DNA of 64,000 bases from the NCBI RefSeq assembly GCF_003426815.1, contig NZ_QKYK01000014.1, forward strand, positions 1-64,000. Direction: 5' to 3'. Positions 45,723 to 54,039 of the stretch are shown here, in pieces. A program made the translations under genes and the position numbers. The notes beneath the pieces are model-generated. The model did no database searches. It was not told where the DNA came from and saw only the letters and a list, made by a program, of their open reading frames with translations. The DNA is from Desertimonas flava. Its GTDB lineage: Bacteria; Actinomycetota; Acidimicrobiia; Acidimicrobiales; Ilumatobacteraceae. Position 1 is the stretch's first letter, and each line of letters starts with the position of its first letter.

Positions 45723-48395
45723 ATGAGCCTGCTGCTGGCCTCCAAACTCAAGGCCCCGCAGCGACGCCGCGGCACCGTTCCCAGGCCGCGGCTCGACGAG
45801 CGCCTCGAGCCTGCCAACCAGCCGGCGCTGACCCTGGTGTCGGCCCCGGCCGGGTTCGGCAAGACGACACTGCTGGCCGACTGGGTCGCCGCCCGCGCCG
45901 AGCGGGGGCATCCGACGGCTTGGCTGTCCCTGGACGCCGACGACAACGACGCGCCCCGGTTCTGGCACTACGTCGTCGCCGCCGTGCGGACGGTGGCGCC
46001 CGAGCTCGGACGAACCACGCTGTCGACGCTGGCGTCGATGCCCGACGCCCTCACCGCTGCCGTCTCGGCGCTGGTCAACGACGTCGCCACCCTCCCCGTC
46101 GGCATCGGCTTGGTCCTCGACGACTACCACCTCGTGGACAACCACGACATCCACGGCTCGATGCGGTTCCTGGTCGAGCACGCGCCGCCCCAGCTGCGCA
46201 TCGCCGTCGCGTCCCGGGCCGACCCGCCGTGGCCGCTGGCCCGGCTCCGGTCGCGCGGCGAGCTGTTGGAGGTGCGCGGCGCCGACCTGCGGTTCACGAC
46301 CGAGGAGGCCGGGACGTACCTGAACGGCTCGATGGGGCTCGATCTGGCGGCGGTCGACGTGGCGACGCTGGGTGAGCGCACCGAAGGCTGGATCGCCGCC
46401 CTGCAGCTTGCGGCCCTGTCGATGCGCGACCGCGACGACACCGCCCGATTCGTCCACTCGTTCGCCGGGACCGACCGGTTCGTCGTCGACTATCTCGCCG
46501 AGGAGGTGCTCGAACGCCAGCCGCCTGACGTCCGGTCGTTCCTGCTGCAGACGGCGGTTCTCGGTCGGCTCTGCGGACCGCTGTGCGACGCCGTCACCGG
46601 TCGGGCCGGCGGTCAGGCGACGCTCGTCGATCTGGAGGCGGCAAACCTCTTCGTCGTCTCCCTCGACGACCAGCGCGAGTGGTACCGCTATCACCACCTG
46701 TTCGCCGACGTCCTGCGCGCCCGCCTGCTCGCCGAACAGCCCGCCTCCGTGGCCGAGCTGCATCGCCGGGCCAGCGACTGGTACCGGGTCCACGACGCCT
46801 GGCCCGAGGCCGTCGATCACGCCCTGTCGGCCCACGACCACGGGCGTGCCGCGCAACTCGTCGAGCTGGCCGCACCCACGATGCGCCGCGATCGGCAGGA
46901 GGCAACGCTGCGCCGATGGCTGGAGGCGATGCCCTCCGACCTCCTCGCCGAGCGCCCGGTGCTCGGCATCGCTCTCGTCGGGGCGCGGATGGCGACGGGC
47001 GATCGGGAGGGCGTGGCCGACCTCCTCGACGACGTCGAACGGCACCTCGGCGACCCCGGCGATCCATCGCGTTCGGCTCCCGTCGTGTTCGATCAGGACG
47101 AGTACGCCCGGCTCCCCGAACAGGTCGCCGTGTATCGCGCGGCATTGTCATTGCTCGCCGGTGACACCAGCGCCACGCTCGCCCATGCCCGGCGGGCCCT
47201 CGCGCTCGCCGAACCGGCCGACCACCTGCGGCGTGGTGCGGCCACCGCCCTCACCGCCCTCGCTCGATGGACCGAGGGTGACCTCGACGAGGCCGTCGAT
47301 CGCTATGGCGACGCGATCGGACACTTCGTCGAGCTCGGCCACGTGTCCGACGTGCTCGGCCTCTCACTGGCCATGGCCGACCTGCAGATCACCCAGGGCC
47401 GTCTCCGTGCCGCGCGGCAGACGTACGAATCGGCGTTGTCGCAAGCGGGCCGACACGGCGTGGTTCGCGGCACCGCAGACATGCGCGTCGGCCTGGCCAC
47501 CGTGCTGATCGAGCAGAACGAGCTCGACGCGGCCGGTGAGCAGCTGGTGCTCGTCGACCGTCTCGGCGAGCATGCCGGGCTCCCCCAGAACGCATACCGG
47601 CGGCGGGTCGCCGCCGCCCTGCTGCTCCGGGCTCGCGGTGACCTCGACGGCGCCCTGCAGCTCCTACGCGACGCCGAGGCGGTCTACGACACCGACTTCT
47701 CCCCCGCCGTCCGGCCGGTCGCCGCCCTGATCGCTTGTACGCAGCTGATGCGGGGCGACGTCGGCGAGTCCGAGCGTTGGGCGGCCCGATCACAGCTGAC
47801 CCCGAACGACGATCTCGCCTACGTCCACGAGTTCGAGCACGTCACCCTGGCCCGCCTCCTCCTGCACCGCAGGGACGACGAGAGCACCGGGGCGGCCGTC
47901 GAGCTGCTCCGGCGGCTGCGTGATGCCGCCGACGAGGGCGGCCGGACCGGCCCGCTGATCGAGGTCCTCACCCTGCTCGCATCGGGATCGGCCGACTCCG
48001 GTGATCGCGCCGCCGCCGTGGAGTCGCTCGAACGCGCCTTGACGCTTGCCGCGCGCGAGCGTGCAGCGCGGGTCTTCCTCGACTCGACGCCGACCGTCGC
48101 CCGGATGCTCCGCACCGTCACGCTGGCGGGCGTGGCCGGCGAACACCGCCGCCACGTGCTGGCCGCGTCGACGACCCCGACGACCAGCCGGTCCAGTCCA
48201 CTCGCCGACCCGTTGAGCAGCCGCGAGCTGGACGTGCTGCGCCTCCTCCGCGGCGACCTCAGCGGGCCCGAGATCGCCCGCACGCTGCACGTGTCGCTCA
48301 ACACGTTGCGCACGCACACCAAGAGCATCTACTCCAAACTCGGGGTCTCCAGCCGCCGGGGTGCCGTGCGACGCGCCAGCGAGCTCGACCTGTAG
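45723..48395 (+). CDS. Large LuxR-family (MalT/LAL-type) regulator
   Basis: The 890-residue protein has an N-terminal STAND ATPase (Walker A SAPAGFGKTT at about 40-49, VLDDYHLVDN Walker B region), a winged-helix region (YRYHHLFADVLRARL), a long TPR-like helical domain and a C-terminal GerE helix-turn-helix (LSSRELDVLRLLRGDLSGPE, ARTLHVSLNTLRTHTKSIYS). MalT-like proteins bind a ligand and ATP, oligomerise and activate promoters. It lies 13 nt after the CoxF-type gene and could regulate the molybdenum-enzyme genes; that link is positional only. Confidence 0.93.
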   Translation: MSLLLASKLKAPQRRRGTVPRPRLDERLEPANQPALTLVSAPAGFGKTTLLADWVAARAERGHPTAWLSLDADDNDAPRFWHYVVAAVRTVAPELGRTTLSTLASMPDALTAAVSALVNDVATLPVGIGLVLDDYHLVDNHDIHGSMRFLVEHAPPQLRIAVASRADPPWPLARLRSRGELLEVRGADLRFTTEEAGTYLNGSMGLDLAAVDVATLGERTEGWIAALQLAALSMRDRDDTARFVHSFAGTDRFVVDYLAEEVLERQPPDVRSFLLQTAVLGRLCGPLCDAVTGRAGGQATLVDLEAANLFVVSLDDQREWYRYHHLFADVLRARLLAEQPASVAELHRRASDWYRVHDAWPEAVDHALSAHDHGRAAQLVELAAPTMRRDRQEATLRRWLEAMPSDLLAERPVLGIALVGARMATGDREGVADLLDDVERHLGDPGDPSRSAPVVFDQDEYARLPEQVAVYRAALSLLAGDTSATLAHARRALALAEPADHLRRGAATALTALARWTEGDLDEAVDRYGDAIGHFVELGHVSDVLGLSLAMADLQITQGRLRAARQTYESALSQAGRHGVVRGTADMRVGLATVLIEQNELDAAGEQLVLVDRLGEHAGLPQNAYRRRVAAALLLRARGDLDGALQLLRDAEAVYDTDFSPAVRPVAALIACTQLMRGDVGESERWAARSQLTPNDDLAYVHEFEHVTLARLLLHRRDDESTGAAVELLRRLRDAADEGGRTGPLIEVLTLLASGSADSGDRAAAVESLERALTLAARERAARVFLDSTPTVARMLRTVTLAGVAGEHRRHVLAASTTPTTSRSSPLADPLSSRELDVLRLLRGDLSGPEIARTLHVSLNTLRTHTKSIYSKLGVSSRRGAVRRASELDL

Positions 48396-48431
48396 GGACC
48401 ACGATCACCACCACGATCACCAGATGATGTG

Positions 48432-48716
48432 ATGCGCCCTCACCAGGTCGGTTCGTACCGTCCTGGAGTGGCAGCGAACACCGACCGCCGACAGTACGAG
48501 ATCAGGGTCAGGGGACACCTCGGCTCGGCGTGGGCCGCGTGGTTCGACGGGTTCGACGTCACCGACGACGACGGCGGGATCACCGTCATCCGCGGCACCG
48601 TGGCCGACCAGGCCGCGCTCCACGGCGTCTTGCAGAAGCTGCGCGACCTCGGCATCCCGCTGGCGTCGCTGACCGACCTCGGACCGGACCCGTCCGGTCG
48701 CAACGAAAGGAAATGA
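48432..48716 (+). CDS. Small conserved hypothetical protein
   Basis: The 94-residue soluble protein has the pattern YEIRVRGHLGSAWAAWFDGF, GGITVIRGTVADQAALHGVL and KLRDLGIPLASL. Similar small proteins are common in actinobacteria beside DUF4386 membrane proteins, exactly as here. No function is known. ATG 48432 is used; GTG at 48468 is equally possible and would remove 12 residues that look non-conserved. Confidence 0.75.
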   Translation: MRPHQVGSYRPGVAANTDRRQYEIRVRGHLGSAWAAWFDGFDVTDDDGGITVIRGTVADQAALHGVLQKLRDLGIPLASLTDLGPDPSGRNERK

Positions 48717-48721
48717 TCGAC

Positions 48722-49492
48722 ATGTCCACCGTGTCAACCGCTGGCCCGACCACCATCCCGGCCGGACGCGGTCTGCGCCGGACGGCGCTGGTCGCCGGCC
48801 TGCTCTACATCGCCACGTTCGTGTTCTCCATCCCGGCCAAGTTCGGGCTCTGGGAGGACGTGCTCAACACTCCCGATTTCGTCACCGGCGGCGGGAGCGA
48901 CGGCGGCGTGCTGTGGGGGGCGTTGTTCGAGGTGTTCACGGGCCTTGCCGGGGTCGGCACGGCCGTCGTGCTGTTCTCCATCGCCCGGCGACACCACGCA
49001 CGTCTCGGGCTCGGCTTCCTCGCCTCCCGCCTGTTGGAGGCGGCGATGATCTTCGTCGGCGTCCTCGCCGTGCTGTCGGTGTACACGCTGCGCCACGAGT
49101 CGACCGGCGGCGACAGCGACTCGCTGCTCGCCACCGGCCGCGCCCTGATCGCCGTGCACGACTGGTCGTTCCTGTTCGGTCCTGGCCTGATGTCGGCGAT
49201 CAACGCCCTGTGTCTCGGAACGATCATGTACCGCTCCCGGCTGGTGCCCCGCGCGATCCCGACGATCGGCCTCATCGGTGCGCCGATCCTGCTCGCCTCG
49301 GACGCCGCCACGCTGTTCGGCGCCTACGACCAGGTGTCGGCTCCCTCCGCCCTGCTCGCCGTTCCGGTGGCGATCTGGGAGTTCTCGCTGGGTGTCTGGA
49401 TGACCGTCAAGGGCTTCCGGACGGCGCCGAGCGGGACGGCGGTGTCGCCGCAGCCGAGCGCCACCACCCCGCTCACCGTCGCCTTCGATTGA
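48722..49492 (+). CDS. DUF4386 membrane protein
   Basis: The 256-residue protein has about six hydrophobic spans, for example RTALVAGLLYIATFVFSIPA, ALFEVFTGLAGVGTAVVLF, and PTIGLIGAPILLASDAATLF. The pattern matches DUF4386, of unknown function. ATG 48722 has AAAGGA 10 nt upstream; an ATG three codons earlier overlaps the preceding stop but is too close to that site. It probably shares a transcript with the small protein before it. Confidence 0.85.
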   Translation: MSTVSTAGPTTIPAGRGLRRTALVAGLLYIATFVFSIPAKFGLWEDVLNTPDFVTGGGSDGGVLWGALFEVFTGLAGVGTAVVLFSIARRHHARLGLGFLASRLLEAAMIFVGVLAVLSVYTLRHESTGGDSDSLLATGRALIAVHDWSFLFGPGLMSAINALCLGTIMYRSRLVPRAIPTIGLIGAPILLASDAATLFGAYDQVSAPSALLAVPVAIWEFSLGVWMTVKGFRTAPSGTAVSPQPSATTPLTVAFD

Positions 49493-49494
49493 AC

Positions 49495-49542
49495 TTCCTG
49501 TACTGATTCCTTGCCACGAGTGACGAGAAATCAGTACAGGAA
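49495..49542. terminator. 14-bp inverted repeat between convergent genes
   Basis: TTCCTGTACTGATT (49495-49508) is exactly complementary to AATCAGTACAGGAA (49529-49542), with a 20-nt loop. It begins two bases after the DUF4386 stop and ends eight bases before the NlpC/P60 stop. The position fits a bidirectional terminator. The sequence is AT-richer than usual here, and there is no T-run. Confidence 0.65.
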
Positions 49543-49550
49543 CGCGACGA

Positions 49551-50252
49551 CTATGCGGTCGGGTCGCCGTAGCGCACGCTGTCGGCGCGTCCGTCGGACA
49601 ACACCCACAGTTCGACATCGCTCTCGGGGTTCGACGAGTGGACCACGGCGTTGCCGAGACCAAGCGACATCATCACGTGACCGGGATACTCGACCAGGTC
49701 CCCGGCCATCACCGTGTCTCGGGTGCGCTCGTCGGCCGCGGCGATCTGATCCCCGCTCCGGCGGTTCAGCTCGAACCCGGCCTCTCCCCAGGCGTACGAC
49801 GTGAGGCCCGAGCAATCGAACCCGACGCCGGGCTCCGAGGTCATCGACCGATACTCCACTCCGAGCTGCGTGAGCGCGGTGAGCAGCGCCACCTGATGCG
49901 GACGGTCTGCCGAGTGCCAGGCCAGCTGCATCGCCCGATGATTGAGCCCGATCTCGGTGGCCGTGGCCGCCGCCGTGGCGGCGAGTCCGTCCCGGTAGGC
50001 GGCGAGATCGGCGGCGTCGTCGCTGCGCTGGTAGCGGGCCAGCGCAGTCAGCGTGTCCAGCGCATGCTGGGCGACGACCGGCGAGTGCGGATCGCCGGGC
50101 ACCTCGCTGGGGAGCGGGGCCGCCGAGGCGGACCCACCTCCGAGAGCGAAGGCCGAACCGGCGGCGGCGGCGAGAGCGACGAGGGCGATCCGGGCGCTGC
50201 GGCGAGTGCGCTGCGAGCCGGGCCGGCCGGTATGACGATCGGTGATCTGCAT
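49551..50252 (-). CDS. Secreted NlpC/P60 peptidase
   Basis: The 233-residue protein has a signal peptide (RRSARIALVALAAAAGSAFA, cleavage near ASAAPLPSE), a helical spacer and an NlpC/P60 domain with catalytic Cys in GVGFDCSGLTSYAWGEAG and His in VEYPGHVMMSLGLG. These enzymes cut peptide bridges in peptidoglycan. ATG at 50252 was chosen because the next upstream ATG lies in the leader. It converges on the DUF4386 gene. Confidence 0.9.
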   Translation of the reverse strand: MQITDRHTGRPGSQRTRRSARIALVALAAAAGSAFALGGGSASAAPLPSEVPGDPHSPVVAQHALDTLTALARYQRSDDAADLAAYRDGLAATAAATATEIGLNHRAMQLAWHSADRPHQVALLTALTQLGVEYRSMTSEPGVGFDCSGLTSYAWGEAGFELNRRSGDQIAAADERTRDTVMAGDLVEYPGHVMMSLGLGNAVVHSSNPESDVELWVLSDGRADSVRYGDPTA

Positions 50253-50624
50253 GTTGAAGGCGATTCCCCTGGCTTGAGAGAGGCCGTCCGGACCCAACAA
50301 CACTGGAGGTCTTTCGCGGCCGGGGTTACGTCGTGAAGGCGCAAAGCTACTGTCACGGAAACGACACAATCAACCTCAACGACAACTTTCCGTCATCATT
50401 TCGTAATAGCGAGCGCGACGACATCGAGTTGGCTAGTGCCGTGGCCATGAACGGTCGCCTCGTCCACGGCGAGTCGGGGGCGTCGCTGGCAAGGCGCGGC
50501 GACGACGTGCCTGCCTTGCCCAACCACGAGGAGCAGCAACGCAGCCAGCGGCGGCATCCGGCCGTCGTGGCGTGCGAACGTTTGTGGTCACGGCACTTGG
50601 GCCGCGGCGGGTCAGAATGAGGGG
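50253..50624. promoter_or_regulatory. 372-nt divergent intergenic region with a structured NlpC/P60 leader
   Basis: No gene is visible here. An AT-richer block (50340-50415) probably holds promoters for both flanking genes. On the minus strand the leader has nested complementary segments CCCC-GGCCG and CGGCC-GGGG just before the NlpC/P60 start. NlpC/P60 genes in actinobacteria often carry a cyclic-di-AMP (ydaO) riboswitch, but I do not see its conserved core. Confidence 0.4.
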
Positions 50625-51263
50625 GTGAGTGCAGGTCGAGCAGGCGAGGTGATCGCCGTGGTGCTCGCCGCCGGTGGCGGCACTCGCTACGCCGGCCCGA
50701 CGCACAAGCTCGACGCGGTGGCCGACCCCGACGGGCGCACGGTCGCCCGCCGCGCCGTGGACGCCGCCCGCGAGGCGGGCATCGGCCCCGTCGTCGTCGT
50801 GACGGCCGACCACGTCCGCACCACGCACCCCGCCGACGTCACCGTCATCACCAATCCGGCCTGGAACCAGGGCCAGGCGACGTCGCTGCGCTGCGGCCTC
50901 GACGCCGCCCGAGCCGCCGGTGCCACGCGCGTCGTCGTCGGCTTGGGCGACCAGCCGGGGGTGACGGCCGAGGCGTGGCGCGCGGTGGCCGCGGCGGGAA
51001 CGGTGTCGCCGATCGCCATCGCCACGTACGACGGACGCCGCGGTCACCCGGTGTCACTCGACGAGTCGGTGTGGAGCCTGCTGCCGACCGAGGGCGACGA
51101 GGGAGCCCGCTCCCTGATGCGTCTTCGACCCGATCTCGTGCGTGAGGTACCGTGCCAAGGTTCCCCCCGGGACATCGACACGTTGGAGGATCTTCACCGA
51201 TGGCAGAACAGCTCGTCAACGAGTTCACCGTCAACCGCCCGATCGACGAGGCGTGGACCGTGA
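50625..51263 (+). CDS. MocA/MobA-like nucleotidyltransferase
   Basis: The 212-residue protein has the nucleotide-binding loop VVLAAGGGTRYAGPTHKLDA and VVVGLGDQPGVTAEAW, matching molybdenum cofactor cytidylyltransferase (MocA) proteins, which make the cytosine-dinucleotide form used by CO and xanthine dehydrogenases. The end DIDTLEDLHRWQ is typical; the last 20 residues after it overlap the CoxG gene. The start is GTG at 50625. With CoxG it forms a second island of maturation genes. Confidence 0.88.
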   Translation: MSAGRAGEVIAVVLAAGGGTRYAGPTHKLDAVADPDGRTVARRAVDAAREAGIGPVVVVTADHVRTTHPADVTVITNPAWNQGQATSLRCGLDAARAAGATRVVVGLGDQPGVTAEAWRAVAAAGTVSPIAIATYDGRRGHPVSLDESVWSLLPTEGDEGARSLMRLRPDLVREVPCQGSPRDIDTLEDLHRWQNSSSTSSPSTARSTRRGP

Positions 51264-51928
51264 TCACCGACGTCGAGCGCATCGCGCCCTGCCTTCCCGG
51301 AGCGCAACTCCAGGAGATCGAAGGTGAGACGTACCGCGGCGTCGTGAAGATCAAGCTCGGTCCGGCGACCATGCAGTTCAAGGGCCAGGCCACGTTCATC
51401 GAACAGGACGACCAGGCCCACCGTGGAGTGCTGAAGGCGGAGGGCCGCGACACCAGCGGCCGGGGCAACGCTGCGGCCGAGATCACCGCTCAGGCCGAGA
51501 GCCTCTCGCCCACGAGCACCAAGGTCGTCGTCACCACCGACCTCCACATCACCGGCAAGGTCGCCCAGTTCGGCCGAGGCGTCGTCGGCGACGTGTCGAA
51601 GAAGCTGATGGCCCAGTTCGCCACCAATCTCAACACGATGCTCGATGACCAGGGCACCGGCGATCCGGCACCGGCCGAGGAACCGGTGGCGGCCGCCGCC
51701 CCGTCCGCCGACGGCGACGAGGCGCCAGCCGCGTCGGACGCCGCGTCCTCCGGTGGCGATGCCGGGTCGACGGCCGCCGAATCGGCGCCGCGGGTGCGCA
51801 AGATCGACAGCCCGGCCACCGAGCCGGTCGACCTGGCGGGCGTCGGTGGACCGGCGGTCCTCAAGCGGCTCGGACCGGCCCTCGCGGCCATCCTCCTGCT
51901 CCTGTTCGTGCTGCGGCGGCGGCGCTGA
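51200..51928 (+). CDS. coxG: CoxG-like SRPBCC protein with C-terminal membrane anchor
   Basis: The 242-residue protein has a SRPBCC/CoxG domain (about 1-150): FTVNRPIDEAWTVITDVERI, CLPGAQLQEIEGETYRGVVK, KLMAQFATNLNTML. An Ala/Pro/Asp-rich linker and a C-terminal hydrophobic anchor (PALAAILLLLFVLRRRR) follow. CoxG anchors aerobic CO dehydrogenase to the membrane and links it to the quinone pool. GGAGG lies 10 nt before ATG 51200. The gene overlaps the end of the MocA-like gene by 64 nt. Confidence 0.92.
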   Translation: MAEQLVNEFTVNRPIDEAWTVITDVERIAPCLPGAQLQEIEGETYRGVVKIKLGPATMQFKGQATFIEQDDQAHRGVLKAEGRDTSGRGNAAAEITAQAESLSPTSTKVVVTTDLHITGKVAQFGRGVVGDVSKKLMAQFATNLNTMLDDQGTGDPAPAEEPVAAAAPSADGDEAPAASDAASSGGDAGSTAAESAPRVRKIDSPATEPVDLAGVGGPAVLKRLGPALAAILLLLFVLRRRR

Positions 51929-51991
51929 CCGAGTCGACGTCCAGTTCGCACCACGAACATCAGCCCCGAGTCACACTGTGCAGCCGGGCCC

Positions 51992-52900
51992 ATGAACAGC
52001 GACCGTGAACGCGTCGCGGCGTTGCTCGGCCGCGTGCCGGACGGGGACTTCGACGTCGTGGTACGCGATGCCAGCGGCGACCCGGTCGTCATCCGCAACG
52101 CACCTCTGCTCGCCGACGGCACGCCGATGCCGACTCGCTACTGGCTCGTCGGGCGCCGTGAGAACGTGGCTGTGAGCCGGCTGGAGGCGGACGGCGGTGT
52201 GCGCGCCGCCGAGTCGGCCATCGACCCCGCCTCCATCCGTGCCGCGCACGATCGCTACGCCGCCGAACGCGACGCAGCGGTGCCGCCCGACGCGGTCCAC
52301 CGGCCGAGTGGCGGCGTCGGCGGCACGCGTGAGGGGGTCAAGTGCCTCCACGCCCACTACGCCTGGCACCTGGCCGGTGGTGACGATCCGGTCGGCCGGT
52401 GGGTGGCCGACGAGCTGCGCGGCCGCCTCGACGTGACGCTCTCCCAGCACCGCGTGACCGTCCGTCACTTCGACATCTCGGCGACACTCGCGACCACCCC
52501 GAGCGATCTGCTCGCCGAGTTCCTCGGCGACGGCGACCCGCCCCGGCCTGAGGCACTCACCAACTGCCTCGGCACCGTCAGCGACGCCGTCGACGACCTG
52601 GTCCGCGATCACCCGGACGTCATCGGCGTCGACCGCGCGACGTTCCGCGGCGACGAGGCCTGGCACCTGGCCCAGGTCGAGCGGGGCACGACGGTCCTGG
52701 ACGAGGCGGTGGTGATCGATCGCCACGATCTCGAGGACCTGTTCCGCACGATCGTCGCCGAGACGCGCGCCGACCGGCTGCACAACCCGGCGATCGACCC
52801 GGCGCGAATCGACTCGATCGTGGCCACCTGCTGCGTCACACTCGGTCTCATGCGGCGCCTCCACCTGGACGCCGCCACCTTCTCCTCCAGGAGCGCGTGA
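51992..52900 (+). CDS. DUF501 protein fused to a Ppx/GppA-like C-terminal half
   Basis: The 302-residue protein starts as DUF501 (about 1-145): LLGRVPDGDFDVVVRD, PTRYWLVG, REGVKCLHAHYAWHLAGGDD. In most actinobacteria DUF501 is followed by a separate Ppx/GppA phosphatase gene. Here residues about 150-301 resemble the C-terminal part of Ppx (VTVRHFDISATLAT, DPPRPEALTNCLGTV, RADRLHNPAIDPARIDSIVA, LGLMRRLHLDAATF) while the N-terminal half with the nucleotide-binding and catalytic motifs is absent. It looks like a fusion after an internal deletion. Phosphatase activity is unlikely. Confidence 0.72.
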   Translation: MNSDRERVAALLGRVPDGDFDVVVRDASGDPVVIRNAPLLADGTPMPTRYWLVGRRENVAVSRLEADGGVRAAESAIDPASIRAAHDRYAAERDAAVPPDAVHRPSGGVGGTREGVKCLHAHYAWHLAGGDDPVGRWVADELRGRLDVTLSQHRVTVRHFDISATLATTPSDLLAEFLGDGDPPRPEALTNCLGTVSDAVDDLVRDHPDVIGVDRATFRGDEAWHLAQVERGTTVLDEAVVIDRHDLEDLFRTIVAETRADRLHNPAIDPARIDSIVATCCVTLGLMRRLHLDAATFSSRSA

Positions 52901-53535
52901 TGCTGCGACATCCGTCCGGGCGGCCGACGGTGCCCTCTCCCCTGCGCCTGTACGGCAAGCGGGTGCTGCTCCGACCACTCGTGCTCGAGGACTTCGGGGC
53001 ATGGCGCGAGGTCCGGGAGCACAACGAGTCGTGGCTCACGCCGTGGGAACCGCGTCGCCCTCTCCCCGAGTTCGACCCCACGTCGAACCGCAGCGCGTTC
53101 GCCGCGCGGTGCACCGCGCGCGACCGCGACGCCACCAACGGCCTGTCCTACGGCTTCGGCGTGTTCGTCGATCAGCGCTTCCGTGGCGAGGTGAACCTCA
53201 ACAACGTGCAGCGCGGCGCGGTGCAGACCGGCACGATCGGGTACTGGATCGACCAGCGCACGGCCGGCCAGTCACTCATCGCCGAGAGCGTCGTCGTGTT
53301 GGCCGAGTTCGCCTTCGAGACGCTGTGGCTCCACCGCTTGGAGATCTGCATCGTCCCGCGCAACCACAAGAGCAGGCGAGTGATGGAGAAGCTGGCGATC
53401 CGAGAGGAAGGGATCGCTCAGCGGCTCGTCGAGATCAACGGCGTGTGGGAGGACCACATGCGGTACGGCTTCACCGTGGAGGAATGGAATGAGCGCGCCA
53501 CGGAGTTGCGCGAGGCCTGGTTGATCCCTCAATGA
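52900..53535 (+). CDS. GNAT acetyltransferase (RimJ/RimL type)
   Basis: The 211-residue protein has the RimJ/L pattern: KRVLLRPLVLEDFGAWREVR, GEVNLNNVQRGAVQTGTIGY, WIDQRTAGQSLIAESVVVLA, FETLWLHRLEICIVPRNHKS (acetyl-CoA region) and MRYGFTVEEW. It probably acetylates a protein N-terminus (such as a ribosomal protein) or a small amine. ATG 52900 has AGGAG 6 nt upstream and overlaps the preceding TGA as TGATG. Confidence 0.92.
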   Translation: MLRHPSGRPTVPSPLRLYGKRVLLRPLVLEDFGAWREVREHNESWLTPWEPRRPLPEFDPTSNRSAFAARCTARDRDATNGLSYGFGVFVDQRFRGEVNLNNVQRGAVQTGTIGYWIDQRTAGQSLIAESVVVLAEFAFETLWLHRLEICIVPRNHKSRRVMEKLAIREEGIAQRLVEINGVWEDHMRYGFTVEEWNERATELREAWLIPQ

Positions 53536-53544
53536 ACGCGGTCG

Positions 53545-53571
53545 CCTCCCCGGCCCGACGGGCCGGGGAGG
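53545..53571. terminator. Strong GC-rich bidirectional terminator hairpin
   Basis: CCTCCCCGGCCC (53545-53556), loop GAC, then the exact complement GGGCCGGGGAGG (53560-53571). GTC/GAC can extend the stem across one mismatch. It lies between convergent genes, 10 nt after the GNAT stop and 12 nt before the stop of the minus-strand small gene. Confidence 0.85.
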
Positions 53572-53583
53572 TGACTCGAACGA

Positions 53584-53901
53584 CTACTCGGCGGCGAGCT
53601 TGAAGGCGGCGGCGCGAGCCTGACGCAGCGCCGAACGGCGCTTCCACATCTTCGTCTTCCAGTGCCGCTTGGCACGCGAGCGCTTGGCCAGCTTGGAGCG
53701 GGCGACGTCGGGATCCCGATGATGCTCGGGCTTCCAAGCCGCTCCCGGTTCGTGGAGGTCGGCCGGGTCGAGACCGGCACTGACCTGCGTCGCCACGTTC
53801 GACAGTTGGACGTGGATCCGGTGCCGCTCGCTGTGAGCGTGCGCCCGAAGCTCCTGCTTGGGCTGCATCGGCAGCTCGGCATCTCGATGCCGCTGGCTCA
53901 T
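53584..53901 (-). CDS. Small basic hypothetical protein
   Basis: I do not recognise this 105-residue protein. The first half is His/Glu/Arg-rich (SQRHRDAELPMQPKQELRAH) and the C-terminal 35 residues are very basic and helical (KLAKRSRAKRHWKTKMWKRR, then an Ala-rich end). AAGGAGG lies 7 nt before ATG 53901, one of the strongest ribosome binding sites in the window, so the gene should be well translated. The basic tail suggests nucleic-acid or ribosome binding. Confidence 0.75.
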   Translation of the reverse strand: MSQRHRDAELPMQPKQELRAHAHSERHRIHVQLSNVATQVSAGLDPADLHEPGAAWKPEHHRDPDVARSKLAKRSRAKRHWKTKMWKRRSALRQARAAAFKLAAE

Positions 53902-54039
53902 TCTCTACCTCCTTGTTACGTCCTGTTCGGACGCCGTTTCCTGGATGAGAGCTGGTTGGCCCTTGCAGGTTCACCATAGCCCAGCAGCTGACCGATAGGG
54001 GCCACCTCGGGTGTGATTCTGGTGACGAGATCGTGACGT

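Noticed and set aside
50253-50480. Cyclic-di-AMP (ydaO) riboswitch before the NlpC/P60 gene
   Set aside because: Gene context fits and a GACAG-like stretch exists, but the conserved GGGUGAAUC core is not present in the expected place.
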